Positions 11,100 through 22,850 of a DNA stretch of 64,000 nucleotides are shown piece by piece. Origin of the DNA: Streptomyces sp. WMMC500. Its GTDB lineage: Bacteria > Actinomycetota > Actinomycetes > Streptomycetales > Streptomycetaceae. Every line of letters begins with the position of its first letter. The first letter of the stretch is position 1. Made by a program: the position numbers and the translations under genes. The notes beneath the pieces were generated by a model, which did not search any database, was not told where the DNA came from, and saw only the letters and a list, made by a program, of their open reading frames with translations. Location: NCBI RefSeq assembly GCF_027497195.1, contig NZ_CP114905.1, positions 7,852,001 through 7,916,000 on the forward strand. The letters run 5' to 3'.

Positions 11100-13768
11100 T
11101 GGAGTCGGCCGAAATCCGCCGCCGCTGGCTGCGCTTCTTCGAAGAGCGTGGGCACACCGTCGTGCCGTCGGCGTCGCTGATCGCCGACGACCCCACGCTG
11201 CTCCTCATCAACGCGGGCATGGTCCCCTTCAAGCCGTACTTCCTCGGCGAGGCCACCCCGCCGTACAAGCGCGCCACCAGCGTGCAGAAGTGCATCCGCA
11301 CCCCGGACATCGACGAGGTCGGCAAGACCACCCGGCACGGCACGTTCTTCCAGATGTGCGGCAACTTCTCCTTCGGGGACTACTTCAAGGAGGGCGCCGC
11401 CACCCTCGCCTGGGAGCTGCTCACCAGCCCGCAGGACGCGGGGGGTTACGGCCTGGACCCCGAGCGCCTGTGGATCACGGTCTACGAGGACGACGACGAG
11501 GCCGAGCGCATCTGGCGCGAGGTGGTCGGCGTGCCCCCGGAGCGCATCCAGCGCCTGGGCAAGGAGGAGAACTACTGGGACATGGGCGTGCCCGGTCCCT
11601 GCGGCCCCTGCTCCGAGGTCAACTACGACCGCGGCCCCGGGTTCGGCGAGGCGGGCGGCCCCGCCGTCAACGGCGAGCGCTACGTGGAGATCTGGAACCT
11701 GGTCTTCATGCAGTACGTGCGCGGCCCCGGCAAGGGCAAGGACTACCCCATCCTCGGCGACCTGCCCCAGCAGAACATCGACACCGGACTCGGCCTCGAA
11801 CGGCTGGCGATGATCCTGCAGGACGTGCACAACATGTACGAGATCGACACTTCGCGCGCCGTCATCGACAAGGCCGAGGAGCTGACCGGCGTGCGCTACG
11901 GCGCCGCCGAGCACTCGGACGTCTCGCTGCGCGTCGTCTCCGACCACATGCGCGCCTCCGTCATGCTCATCGGCGACGGCGTCACCCCCGGCAACGAGGG
12001 CCGGGGCTACGTGCTGCGCCGCATCATGCGCCGCGCCGTACGCAACATGAAGCTGCTCGGCGCCGACCGCCCCGTCGTCGGCGAGCTGGTCGACGTCGTC
12101 ATCCGCACCATGGGCGAGCAGTACCCGGAGCTGGTCGCCGACCGCAAGCGCATCGAGTCCGTCGCGCTCGCCGAGGAGGCCCGCTTCCTCAAGACCCTCA
12201 AGGCCGGCACCAACGTGCTGGACACCGCCGTCACCGAGGCCCGGGCCGCCGGCTCCGGCGTGCTCCCCGGCGACAAGGCGTTCCTGCTCCACGACACCTG
12301 GGGCTTCCCGATCGACCTCACCCTGGAGATGGCCGGCGAGCAGGGCCTGACGGTCGACGAGGACGGCTTCCGGCGGCTGATGAAGGAGCAGCGGGAGCGG
12401 GCCAAGGCCGACGCCGCCGCCAAGAAGACCGGCCACGCCGACCTGTCCGCGTACCGCGAGGTCGCCGACTCCGCCGGCGCCACCGAGTTCACCGGCTACA
12501 GCCACACCGACACCGAGTCCACCGTCGTCGGCCTGCTGGTCGGCGGCGTGGCCTCGCCCGCCGCCACCGAGGGCGACGAGGTCGAGGTCATCCTCGACCG
12601 CACCCCCTTCTACGCGGAAGGCGGCGGCCAGCTCGCCGACACCGGCCGGATCCGGCTCGGCTCCGGCGCCGTGGTCGAGGTGCGCGACGTGCAGCAGCCC
12701 GTGCCGGGCGTCAGCGTGCACAAGGGCGTCGTCCAGGTCGGCGAGGTGACCGTCGGCGAGCCCGCGCAGGCCGCCATCGACGTGAGCCGGCGCCGCGCCA
12801 TCGCCCGCGCCCACAGCGCCACCCACCTCACCCACCAGGCGCTGCGCGACGCCCTCGGCCCGACCGCCGCGCAGGCCGGCTCCGAGAACGCCCCGGGCCG
12901 CTTCCGCTTCGACTTCGGCGCCCCCGCCGCCGTACCGAGCGGCGTCCTGGGCGACGTCGAGCAGAAGATCAACGAAGTGCTGGCCCGCGAACTCGACGTA
13001 CACGCCGAGGTCATGTCGATGCAGGACGCCAAGAAGCAGGGCGCCCTGGCCGAGTTCGGCGAGAAGTACGGCGACCGGGTCCGCGTCGTCACCATCGGCG
13101 ACTTCTCCAAGGAGCTGTGCGGTGGCACGCACGTGCACAACACCGCCCAGCTCGGCCTGGTCAAGCTGCTCGGTGAGTCCTCCATCGGCGCCGGCGTGCG
13201 CCGGGTGGAGGCCCTGGTCGGCGTGGACGCCTACCACTTCCTCGCCCGCGAGCACACCGTGGTCCACCAGCTCACCGAGCTGCTGAAGGGCCGCCCGGAG
13301 GAACTGCCCGAGCGGATCTCCGGCATGCTCGCCCGGCTGAAGGACGCGGAGAAGGAGATCGAGAAGTTCCGCGCCGAGAAGGTGCTGCAGGCCGCCGCCG
13401 GCCTCGCCGAGGGCGCCAGGGACGTGCGCGGCGTCGCGCTCGTCGCCGCCCGGGTGCCGGACGGCACCGCCGCCGAGGACCTGCGCAAGCTCGTCCTGGA
13501 CGTACGGGGCCGGATCCCCGGCGACCGGCCGGCCGTCGTGGCGCTCTTCTCCGTCGCGGGCGCCCGCCCCGTCACCGTGATCGCCACCAACGAGGCCGCC
13601 CGCGAGCGCGGCCTGAAGGCCGGCGACCTGGTGCGTACGGCCGCCAAGGCGCTCGGCGGCGGAGGCGGCGGCAAGCCCGACATCGCCCAGGGCGGCGGGC
13701 AGGACCCGCAGGCCGTCGGCGAGGCCGTGGCCGCGGTGGAGCGGGGCGTCGCGGAGGCCGCCGCCTGA
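11099..13768 (+). CDS. alaS: alanyl-tRNA synthetase
   Basis: Class II synthetase of 889 residues charging tRNA-Ala and editing mischarged tRNA. The N-terminal catalytic domain is evident ([51 protein letters not shown]), the editing domain carries [11 protein letters not shown] and CGGTHVHNT, the zinc/metal ligands of AlaRS, and a C-terminal DHHA1-like domain rich in Gly/Ala ends the chain ([18 protein letters not shown]). ATG start overlaps the preceding stop and has AAAGAGGA upstream. Confidence 0.98.
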   Translation: MESAEIRRRWLRFFEERGHTVVPSASLIADDPTLLLINAGMVPFKPYFLGEATPPYKRATSVQKCIRTPDIDEVGKTTRHGTFFQMCGNFSFGDYFKEGAATLAWELLTSPQDAGGYGLDPERLWITVYEDDDEAERIWREVVGVPPERIQRLGKEENYWDMGVPGPCGPCSEVNYDRGPGFGEAGGPAVNGERYVEIWNLVFMQYVRGPGKGKDYPILGDLPQQNIDTGLGLERLAMILQDVHNMYEIDTSRAVIDKAEELTGVRYGAAEHSDVSLRVVSDHMRASVMLIGDGVTPGNEGRGYVLRRIMRRAVRNMKLLGADRPVVGELVDVVIRTMGEQYPELVADRKRIESVALAEEARFLKTLKAGTNVLDTAVTEARAAGSGVLPGDKAFLLHDTWGFPIDLTLEMAGEQGLTVDEDGFRRLMKEQRERAKADAAAKKTGHADLSAYREVADSAGATEFTGYSHTDTESTVVGLLVGGVASPAATEGDEVEVILDRTPFYAEGGGQLADTGRIRLGSGAVVEVRDVQQPVPGVSVHKGVVQVGEVTVGEPAQAAIDVSRRRAIARAHSATHLTHQALRDALGPTAAQAGSENAPGRFRFDFGAPAAVPSGVLGDVEQKINEVLARELDVHAEVMSMQDAKKQGALAEFGEKYGDRVRVVTIGDFSKELCGGTHVHNTAQLGLVKLLGESSIGAGVRRVEALVGVDAYHFLAREHTVVHQLTELLKGRPEELPERISGMLARLKDAEKEIEKFRAEKVLQAAAGLAEGARDVRGVALVAARVPDGTAAEDLRKLVLDVRGRIPGDRPAVVALFSVAGARPVTVIATNEAARERGLKAGDLVRTAAKALGGGGGGKPDIAQGGGQDPQAVGEAVAAVERGVAEAAA

Positions 13769-13793
13769 TGCGCGGCAGCCGCCGGAGGACCGG

Positions 13794-14261
13794 ATGATCC
13801 GCCGCGGGCGCCGGCTCGCGGTGGACGTCGGCGACGCCAGGATCGGGGTCGCGTCCTGCGACCCCGACGGGATCCTGGCCACGCCCGTGGAGACCGTGCC
13901 GGGCCGGGACCTGCCGGCGGCGTACCGCAGGCTGGCCGCGCTCACCGAGGAGTACGAGCCGCTGGAGGTGCTCGTCGGCCTGCCGCGCTCGCTGCACGGC
14001 GGCGAGGGCCCGGCCGCGGCCAAGGTCCGCGGCTTCGCCGAGAAGCTGGCGCGCCGCGTCCACCCCGTGCCCGTGCGGCTCGTCGACGAACGGATGTCCA
14101 CGGTGACGGCCGCTCAGAACCTGCGTGCGGCCGGGAGGTCGAGCCGCAAGGGCCGACCGGTGGTCGACCAGGTGGCGGCCGTCGTCATCCTCCAGAGTGC
14201 GCTCGAAGCCGAACGGGCGTCGGGGGTCGCGCCGGGCGAGAGCGTCGAAGTGGCTATGTGA
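13794..14261 (+). CDS. ruvX: RuvX/YqgF-type pre-16S rRNA nuclease (Holliday-junction resolvase fold)
   Basis: 155-residue RNase H-fold protein, in the family implicated in 16S rRNA 5' end processing. The first motif VDVGDARIGVASCD, the middle LVGLPRSLHGGEGP and the later RLVDERMSTVTA and KGRPVVDQVAAVVIL correspond to the conserved acidic and fold-defining motifs of YqgF. It starts 26 bases after alaS and precedes mltG, the common alaS-ruvX-mltG order. Confidence 0.93.
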   Translation: MIRRGRRLAVDVGDARIGVASCDPDGILATPVETVPGRDLPAAYRRLAALTEEYEPLEVLVGLPRSLHGGEGPAAAKVRGFAEKLARRVHPVPVRLVDERMSTVTAAQNLRAAGRSSRKGRPVVDQVAAVVILQSALEAERASGVAPGESVEVAM

Positions 14262-14339
14262 TCGCGATACGGTAACGTTCCGCGCGGACACGGCACCCGT
14301 CGTATAAACGCACCGGCGGCCACGCGGCATAGGGGACTG

Positions 14340-15986
14340 ATGACTGACTACGGCCAAAACCCCGGCTCCCAACCCTGGCAGCCCGACGACGGCCTTTACG
14401 GCGGGCAGCAGGACTGGCAGGGAGGGCAGCCCGGCACCGGGCACCACCACTACGGGGGGCAGCAGCCGCAGCAGCACTACCCGCATCAGCCGCAGTCCTC
14501 CTGGGACTCGGGCCAGCAGCCGCAGTACCCCGGCAACTGGGACACCACCGGCGGCGGGATGCCGCTGGCCGACCCCTACGCCGCCCCCGTGCCGCAGCCC
14601 GACTACTACGGCACACCGGACGCCTACCCGCCGCCGAACCCGCACCCGCGCCGCCCGCAGCCGCCGCAGCAGCCGGGTCACCAGCAGCCGCACCCGCACC
14701 ACCAGCAGCCCGGCCACCGGCAGCCGCCGCACCAGCAGCAGCCGCCCCCCCACCCGGCCCAGGGCCGCCGCCGCCCCGACGGCCGCGAGGACTGGGACCC
14801 CGCCTCCCGCCCGCCCGAGCGCGACGACCACCCCTTCTTCGACGGCGGCGGCGACGACGACTTCGACGACGGCCGCCACGACGGCCCCCGCGACGGCCGC
14901 CGAAGCGGCGGCCGGAGCGCCGGCCGCGACCGGCGCGGCGCCAAGCGCCGCAACGGGTGCGCCTGCCTCGTCATCGCCCTCGTGCTGGCCGGCGGCCTCG
15001 GCGGCCTCGGCTACGTCGGCTACAACTTCTGGAGCGACCGCTTCGGCGCCGCCCCCGACTACGCGGGCGAGGGCCAGGGCAACGTGACCGTGGAGATCCC
15101 CGAGGGCGCGACCGTCACGCAGATGGGGAACATCCTCAAGGAAAAGGGCGTGGTCAAGAGCGTCCAGGCGTTCATCGACGCCGCCGGCACGGAGACCCTG
15201 CACCCCGGCGCGTACACGCTGCACAAGGAAATGTCCGGCGAGGCCGCCGTCGAGATGATGATGAGCCCGGAGGCCGCCAACGCCCTCGTCGTCCCCGAGG
15301 GCCGGCGCGCCACCGCCGTCTACGCGATGATCGACGAGCACCTGGGGCTGGAGGAGGACACCACCGCCAAGGTCGCCGAGAAGGGCGACCTCGGCCTGCC
15401 CGACTGGGCGGAGGGCAACCCCGAGGGCTTCCTGTGGCCGTCGAACTACTCCGCCGCCGAGGGCACCGACCCCAAGAAGGTGCTGCGCGAGATGGTCGAG
15501 CGCGCCAACGCCAAGTACACGGAGCTGGGCCTGGAGGACAAGGCGGAGAAGGTGGGGCAGACCCCGTACGAGGTCCTCACCATCGCCAGCCTCATCGAGG
15601 CGGAGGGGCAGTCGAAGGAGGAGTTCGGCAAGGTCTCGCGGGTCATCTACAACCGCCTGAAGCCGGACAACACCGCCACCAACGGCATGCTGCAGTTCGA
15701 CTCCACCATCAACTACGCCAAGGGCGAGTCGAACCTCGACATCTCCAACCAGGACACGCAGTTCGACTCCCCGTACAACACGTACCTCCACGCCGGCCTG
15801 CCGCCCGGGCCCATCGACAACCCCAGCGAGCGCGCCATCGAGGCGGCCCTCGCCCCGACCCAGGGCGACTGGCTGTACTTCGTCACCGTCAAGCCGGGCG
15901 AGACGCGCTTCACCGCCAGCAAGGAAGAACACGACCGCAACGTCGAGGAGTTCAACGAGAACCAGCGCAAGGAGGAGGACGAGTGA
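14340..15986 (+). CDS. mltG: endolytic murein transglycosylase MltG (YceG-like)
   Basis: Inner-membrane enzyme that cuts nascent peptidoglycan glycan strands. The first ~200 residues are a low-complexity Gln/His/Pro/Gly/Tyr and then Asp/Arg-rich region expected to be disordered and cytoplasmic. A single membrane segment follows at about 205-227 (CLVIALVLAGGLGGLGYVGY). The extracellular YceG domain includes IASLIEAEGQSKEEF with the catalytic Glu and the closing TYLHAGLPPGPIDNPSE. Length of 548 exceeds typical proteobacterial MltG because of the N-terminal extension. Its stop overlaps aroE by four bases. Confidence 0.94.
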   Translation: MTDYGQNPGSQPWQPDDGLYGGQQDWQGGQPGTGHHHYGGQQPQQHYPHQPQSSWDSGQQPQYPGNWDTTGGGMPLADPYAAPVPQPDYYGTPDAYPPPNPHPRRPQPPQQPGHQQPHPHHQQPGHRQPPHQQQPPPHPAQGRRRPDGREDWDPASRPPERDDHPFFDGGGDDDFDDGRHDGPRDGRRSGGRSAGRDRRGAKRRNGCACLVIALVLAGGLGGLGYVGYNFWSDRFGAAPDYAGEGQGNVTVEIPEGATVTQMGNILKEKGVVKSVQAFIDAAGTETLHPGAYTLHKEMSGEAAVEMMMSPEAANALVVPEGRRATAVYAMIDEHLGLEEDTTAKVAEKGDLGLPDWAEGNPEGFLWPSNYSAAEGTDPKKVLREMVERANAKYTELGLEDKAEKVGQTPYEVLTIASLIEAEGQSKEEFGKVSRVIYNRLKPDNTATNGMLQFDSTINYAKGESNLDISNQDTQFDSPYNTYLHAGLPPGPIDNPSERAIEAALAPTQGDWLYFVTVKPGETRFTASKEEHDRNVEEFNENQRKEEDE

Positions 15987-16822
15987 GGGAAGGGCCGCGG
16001 CGTGCGGCCGTGCTCGGCTCGCCCATCGCCCACTCCCTGTCGCCGGTGCTGCACCGCGCCGCCTACGACGATCTCGGCCTGACGGGCTGGACGTACGGCC
16101 GCTACGAGGTGGACGAGAAGCAGCTCGCCGCCTTCCTCGACAGCCTGACGCCGGGGGAGTGGGCCGGGCTGTCGCTGACCATGCCGCTCAAGCGCGCGGC
16201 GATCCCGCTGGTCGACGAGGTCAGCGCCACCGCCCGGTCCGTCGAGGCCGTCAACACCGTCGTCCTGCGCGACGACGGCCGCCGCTTCGGCGACAACACC
16301 GACATCCCGGGGATCGCCGCGGCGCTGCGCGAGCGCGGCATCGAGAAGGTCGAGCGCGCCGCCGTCCTCGGCGCCGGCGCCACCGCCTCCTCCGCGCTCG
16401 CCGCCCTCGCCGCCGTCTGCTCCGGGGAGGTCACGGCGTACGTACGCTCCGCCGCCCGCGCGACGGAGATGGAGCAGTGGGGTGAGCGCCTCGGCGTTTC
16501 GGTGATCTGTGCGGACTGGTCCGGGGCCGCCGCCGCCTTCGACGCCCCGCTCGTCGTCGCCACCACCCCGGCCGGCGCCACCGACGAGCTCGCGGCCGGG
16601 GTGCCGGAGCGCCCCGGCGCGCTCTTCGACGTGCTGTACGAGCCGTGGCCCACGCCGCTCGCCGGCGCGTGGGCCGCGCGTGGCGGGACGGTCGTCGGAG
16701 GTCTCGACCTGCTGGTGCACCAGGCGGTGCTGCAGGTGGAGCAGATGACGGGCGCCGCCCGGGCCCCGCTGGCGGCCATGCGGGAGGCCGGCGAGGCCGC
16801 GCTCCGCGCCCGTACGCTCTGA
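15983..16822 (+). CDS. aroE: shikimate dehydrogenase
   Basis: NADP-dependent reduction of 3-dehydroshikimate to shikimate in aromatic amino-acid synthesis; 279 residues. The substrate site shows SPIAHSLSPVLHRAA, catalytic Lys in TMPLKRAA and Asp in DNTDIPG; the nucleotide fold carries LGAGATASS. The GTG start at 15983 overlaps the mltG stop (GTGA) and sits behind GGAGGAGG, a strong ribosome-binding site inside the mltG C-terminus. The partner genes aroC-K-B-Q follow after a 144-base gap. Confidence 0.94.
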   Translation: MREGPRRAAVLGSPIAHSLSPVLHRAAYDDLGLTGWTYGRYEVDEKQLAAFLDSLTPGEWAGLSLTMPLKRAAIPLVDEVSATARSVEAVNTVVLRDDGRRFGDNTDIPGIAAALRERGIEKVERAAVLGAGATASSALAALAAVCSGEVTAYVRSAARATEMEQWGERLGVSVICADWSGAAAAFDAPLVVATTPAGATDELAAGVPERPGALFDVLYEPWPTPLAGAWAARGGTVVGGLDLLVHQAVLQVEQMTGAARAPLAAMREAGEAALRARTL

Positions 16823-16966
16823 CCGCGGCGCCCGGCGCCCGGCGGCGGGCTCCCGAGGGGGCAGGAGTCTGCCGGTTCCCCCGTCCATTCCGTGGACCCG
16901 GGCGGGTACGGGGCCCGGAGCGTGCGAGGATCGGGGCGAGGACTTCGCACTCGTAAGGGAGCACCG

Positions 16967-18147
16967 TTGAGCAGGTTGCGCTGGCTCACCGCAGGGGAAT
17001 CGCACGGCCCGGCACTCGTCGCGACGCTGGAGGGCCTCCCCGCGGGGGTGCCCGTCACCACCGACCTGATCGCCGACCACCTCGCCCGCCGCCGGCTGGG
17101 GTACGGCCGCGGGGCGCGGATGAAGTTCGAGCGCGACGAGGTCGCCTTCATCGGCGGCGTACGCCACGGGCTCACCCTCGGCTCCCCGGTCGCGGTCATG
17201 ATCGGGAACACCGAGTGGCCCAAGTGGGAGAAGGTCATGGCCGCCGATCCGGTGGACCCGGCCGAGCTGGCGGGCATCGCCCGCAACGCCCCGCTGACCC
17301 GCCCCCGCCCGGGCCACGCCGACCTCGCCGGCATGCAGAAGTACGGCTTCGACGAGGCCCGCCCGGTGCTGGAGCGCGCCTCGGCCCGCGAGACCGCGGC
17401 CCGGGTCGCGCTGGGCGCCGTGGCCCGCTCGTACCTGAAGGAGACCGCCGGCATCGAGATCGTCTCGCACGTCGTGGAGCTGGGCGGCGCCCGCGCCCCC
17501 TACGGCAGCGTCCCCGCCCCCGCCGACGTGGCGCAACTGGACGCCGACCCGGTGCGCTGCCTGGACGCGGACGCGAGCAAGGCGATGGTCGCCGAGATCG
17601 ACCAGGCCCACAAGGACGGCGACACCCTCGGCGGCGTCGTCGAGGTCGTCGCGTACGGCGTGCCGGTCGGCCTCGGCTCGCACGTGCACTGGGACCGCCG
17701 GCTGGACTCCCGGCTGGCCGGGGCGCTCATGGGCATCCAGGCCATCAAGGGCGTCGAGCTGGGCGACGGCTTCGCGCTGGCCCGCGTCCCCGGCTCGCAG
17801 GCCCACGACGAGATCGTCGGCACCGACGACGGCATCCGCCGCTCCTCCGGCCGCTCCGGCGGCACCGAGGGCGGGCTGAGCACCGGCGAGCGCCTGCGCG
17901 TGCGTGCCGCGATGAAGCCCATCGCGACCGTGCCCCGCGCGCTGGCCACCGTGGACGTCGCCACCGGCGAGGCCACCAAGGCGCACCACCAGCGCTCCGA
18001 CGTCTGCGCCGTGCCCGCCGCGGGCATCGTGGCGGAGGCGATGGTGGCGCTGGTGCTGGCCGACGCGGTGGCGGAGAAGTTCGGCGGCGACAGCGTCACG
18101 GAGACCGCCCGCAACGTCCGCGGCTACCTGGAGAACCTGGCGATCCG

Positions 18148-18151
<4 letters not shown>
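16967..18151 (+). CDS. aroC: chorismate synthase
   Basis: Last common step of aromatic biosynthesis: EPSP to chorismate with reduced FMN. 394 residues from a TTG at 16967, chosen because AAGGGAG lies just upstream and the product then begins [17 protein letters not shown] like known homologues. Signature stretches are [39 protein letters not shown] and the FMN-site [16 protein letters not shown]. The stop overlaps aroK by four bases. Confidence 0.97.
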
Positions 18152-20284
<2,133 letters not shown>

Positions 20285-20334
20285 GCCCGCGCCCTCCGCC
20301 ATCGGAGTCACGGATCTTCTCCTCGGTACGAAGG

Positions 20335-20362
20335 CGTAACCTCACCGGCCCTCCCGCGGATA
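20335..20362 (+). promoter_or_regulatory. candidate promoter resembling the sigma-BldN consensus
   Basis: CGTAAC, a 16-base spacer and CGGATA precede the small secreted protein gene. The recalled BldN consensus is CGTAAC-N16-CGTTGA, so the -35 is exact and the -10 matches at only three positions. Inference only. Confidence 0.3.
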
Positions 20363-20369
20363 GGAAGGA

Positions 20370-20404
20370 GGGACCGTCCGGTCCCGGTCGGAAGCACTCC
20401 GACC
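20370..20404 (+). other. two tandem hairpins in the leader of the secreted-protein gene
   Basis: GGGACC-GTCC-GGTCCC (20370-20385) is followed immediately by a 7-bp stem GGTCGGA/TCCGACC (20386-20404). They end 23 bases before the start codon, just ahead of the GAGGAG ribosome-binding site; they could be the aroQ terminator or leader structure. Confidence 0.4.
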
Positions 20405-20427
20405 CACCGACGACGAGGAGAAACACG

Positions 20428-20643
20428 ATGCGCGTATGGGCGCGGGTGGCGGTCGCGATGGTCGCGGCGCCGGCGGGCGTGGGGTTGCAGGCGGGGGTCG
20501 CGACCGCCGACGAGCATTACAACGGCGGCAACGTCTCGAACGGGTCGAGCTTCGCGCTCCTGCGCACCGGGCAGATCGACGACCCGATGGAGGACGTGCT
20601 GGAGCACACCCTGCTCATCGGCGGAAAGCACACCTGGGACTAG
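20428..20643 (+). CDS. small secreted protein of unknown function
   Basis: 71 residues. A basic start (MRVWAR) and hydrophobic core lead to a likely signal-peptidase site after ...VATA, leaving a mature peptide of about 43 residues, DEHYNGGNVSNGSSFALL onward, ending GGKHTWD. The mature part has no cysteines and contains an acidic stretch (IDDPMEDVLEH). It is not a chaplin or rodlin by sequence. GAGGAG is eight bases before the ATG. I do not recognise a characterised family. Confidence 0.75.
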   Translation: MRVWARVAVAMVAAPAGVGLQAGVATADEHYNGGNVSNGSSFALLRTGQIDDPMEDVLEHTLLIGGKHTWD

Positions 20644-20788
20644 GTCCGCGCGGGGCTCCTGGCAGGATCGTTCCCACCATGGCGGGTCGTGCGGGTACCG
20701 TGCGGGGCTAGGACAGCCGCGGACCGCGGTACGGCCATGACCAGCCGGGTGCCGGTACGTGACGGGTCACAGAGCGAGGGTGCAGGGG

Positions 20789-21523
20789 ATGCAGCACGCA
20801 GTGGGGGTTCCGCAGCCGCCCCGGGGCAGACCTGGGCCGGGCGGCCCGCCGCCGGCGGCCGGGCCGCAGGACGCGGTGGAGACGACCGGCCATCTGAAGC
20901 TCCCGGTCGGCGGCCCCGTGACCCTGCCGAGCCCGCCGCCCGCACCCATGCCGCACGGCGCACCGCCACCGACGGTGGCGGTGCTCCTCATCGGCCCTGC
21001 CGGGGCCGGTAAGACCACGGTGGCGCGGCACTGGGCGGACACCCGCAGGGCGCCGACCGCGCACATAAGCCTCGACGACGTACGCGAGTGGGTGCGCGCC
21101 GGCTTCGCCGACCCGCAGGCCGGCTGGACCGACCACTCCGAGGCGCAGTACCGGCTGGCCCGCCGCACCTGCGGCTTCGCCGCCCGCAACTATCTGGCCA
21201 ACGGCATCTCCTGCATCCTCGACGACGCCGTCTTCCCCGACCGCCCCGTTGTCGGCCTCGGCGGCTGGAAGCGGCACGTCGGCCCCGGGCTGCTGCCCGT
21301 GGTGCTGCTGCCGGGCCTGGAGTCCGTTCTCGCCCGCAACGCCGCGCGCACCGGCAACCGGCGGCTCGCGGACGAGGAGGTCGCCCGCATCCACGGCAGG
21401 ATGGCCGGCTGGTACGGCTCCGGCCTGCCGATCATCGACAACTCGCGCCACGACGTGCCCGCGACCGTCCGGATGCTCGACGACGTCGTCGGGCGCAGCC
21501 TGGCCAGCCCCCCGGCCTGGTAG
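20789..21523 (+). CDS. P-loop ATPase/kinase-like protein of unknown function
   Basis: Predicted cytoplasmic nucleotide-binding protein of 244 residues. A Pro-rich, low-complexity N-terminus of about 60 residues precedes a Walker A motif, GPAGAGKTT, near residue 69; then ISLDDVREWVRAGFAD and CILDDAVFPD resemble the substrate/Mg region of small P-loop kinases of the AAA_33/zeta-like group. The basic pair of helices LARNAARTGNRRLADEEV could be the lid. ATG 20789 with GAGGGTGCAGGGG upstream is preferred over 20759. Substrate unknown; it lies between aroQ and the efp-linked M24 gene. Confidence 0.75.
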   Translation: MQHAVGVPQPPRGRPGPGGPPPAAGPQDAVETTGHLKLPVGGPVTLPSPPPAPMPHGAPPPTVAVLLIGPAGAGKTTVARHWADTRRAPTAHISLDDVREWVRAGFADPQAGWTDHSEAQYRLARRTCGFAARNYLANGISCILDDAVFPDRPVVGLGGWKRHVGPGLLPVVLLPGLESVLARNAARTGNRRLADEEVARIHGRMAGWYGSGLPIIDNSRHDVPATVRMLDDVVGRSLASPPAW

Positions 21524-21583
21524 CCCCCGGCCCGCGGGCTCGCCCGGCGACTGAGCGGCCCGCCGGCCGGACCGCCCCGCCGC

Positions 21584-21595
21584 GGGCGTACGCCC
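21584..21595. repeat. intergenic palindrome GGGCGTACGCCC, copy 1
   Basis: A perfect 12-base palindrome between the P-loop gene and the M24 gene. The same core recurs between pyrR and pyrB at 25387-25402; it can fold into a short stem with a GTAC loop. Confidence 0.4.
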
Positions 21596-21676
21596 CCGCC
21601 GCGTACGGCCCCGGGCACGTGCCCGTACGGACGCGCTCCGGCGGCCCCGCGCTCCGGGCAGCCCTAGGCTCGGATC

Positions 21677-22783
21677 ATGCCCGAGGTGCACGCTGCCCGC
21701 CGTACCCGGCTGCGCTCTCACTGCGAGGCGGCCGGCAGCGACGCCGTGCTCGTCTCCAGGCCGGCGAACATCACCTACCTCACCGGCTGCGCCCCGCCCG
21801 GCGCGGTGCTGCTGCTCGGGACCGGCGAGGACATGCTCGTACGGCCCGGCGACCCCGCGCAGGACCCCGTCGGCGCTCCGCAGCCCGACGACCTGCGCGT
21901 CCACGCCCTCGGCGGCCCCGAGGGGGACGCCGCCGTCGCGGCCACGGGGCTCGCCGCCGCCGGCGGCGCCACCGCGCTGGCCGTCGAGGAGCACCACCTG
22001 ACCGTGGCCAGGCACCGCGCCCTGGCCTCCGTCGCGCCCCGGCTCGCGCTGACCGACCTGTCCCGCGCCGTGGAGCAGCAGCGGCTCGTCAAGGACGACG
22101 AGGAGATCGCGTGCCTGCGGATCGCCGCCGAGATCGGCGACCAGGCGCTCGGCGAGCTGCTGGAGTCCATCCTCGTCGGCCGCACGGAACGGCACCTGGC
22201 GCTGGAGCTGGAGCGGCGTCTCGTCGACCACGGCGCCGAGGGCCCGGCGTTCCCCACCGCCGTCGGCACCGGGCCGCACGCCGGCCGCGCGGGGCACGTG
22301 CCGACCGACCGGCGGGTCGAGGAGGGCGACTTCCTCACCGTCTGCCTGGGTGCGCGCTACCGCGGCTACCGCTGCGAGATCGGCCGCACCTTCGTCGTCG
22401 GCACCGCCCCCGACGACTGGCAGATCGAGCTGTACGACCTGGTCTTCGCCGCGCAGCGGGCCGGCCGGGAGGCGCTGACGCCGGGCGCGGAGTACCGCGA
22501 GGTGGACCGGGCTTCGCGCCAGGTGCTCACCGCGGCAGGACACGGCGACGGCGTCGGGCCGTGCACCGGCCACGGGGTGGGACTCGAAATCGACGAGGAC
22601 CCGCGGCTCGGCCCCGGGGCGATGGGTAAACTGGACGCTCGTGTGCCGGTCACCGTCGAGCCGGGAGTCCATCTCCCCGGCCGGGGCGGGGTCCGGATCG
22701 ACGACACGCTCGTCGTCCGCTCGCCTGCGGACGGCGGTCCCGAGCTACTCACCATCACGACCAAGGAACTGCTCGCGCTCTGA
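21677..22783 (+). CDS. M24 (Xaa-Pro aminopeptidase/prolidase) family protein with altered metal site
   Basis: 368 residues: an N-terminal creatinase-like domain ([18 protein letters not shown]) and a pita-bread C-terminal domain. Active members bind two metals through Asp, Asp, His, Glu, Glu. Here the first Asp position is Cys223 ([11 protein letters not shown]), the second is Glu234 (CEIGRTF), His299 is kept (TGHGVGLEI), Glu328 is kept (VEPGV) and the last Glu is Asp342 (RIDDTL). Three of five ligands are therefore changed, so peptidase activity is doubtful. It sits directly before efp, a neighbourhood commonly held by X-Pro peptidases. The gene starts at ATG 21677. Confidence 0.85.
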   Translation: MPEVHAARRTRLRSHCEAAGSDAVLVSRPANITYLTGCAPPGAVLLLGTGEDMLVRPGDPAQDPVGAPQPDDLRVHALGGPEGDAAVAATGLAAAGGATALAVEEHHLTVARHRALASVAPRLALTDLSRAVEQQRLVKDDEEIACLRIAAEIGDQALGELLESILVGRTERHLALELERRLVDHGAEGPAFPTAVGTGPHAGRAGHVPTDRRVEEGDFLTVCLGARYRGYRCEIGRTFVVGTAPDDWQIELYDLVFAAQRAGREALTPGAEYREVDRASRQVLTAAGHGDGVGPCTGHGVGLEIDEDPRLGPGAMGKLDARVPVTVEPGVHLPGRGGVRIDDTLVVRSPADGGPELLTITTKELLAL

Positions 22784-22850
22784 CCCCGGCCGGGTCGATG
22801 GCGAATCCGGGCCTCCTCGGTCGTCCACGCAGTCCAGGAGATTTCGCGAC

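Noticed and set aside
10502..14101. Very long open frame antisense to alaS and neighbours
   Set aside because: It is the mirror effect of GC-rich codon bias; the opposite strand encodes clear AlaRS, RuvX and the small proteins, and the antisense product is repetitive His/Gly/Val/Ala-rich with no domain.
14340..14760. CAG/CCG-like repeats at the start of mltG as a tandem repeat element
   Set aside because: The repetition is irregular and follows the Gln/His/Pro codons of the disordered arm; no constant unit length.
20789..21523. Zeta-toxin/antitoxin system
   Set aside because: The P-loop protein is zeta-like only in its general kinase fold; no antitoxin-sized partner gene overlaps or abuts it.
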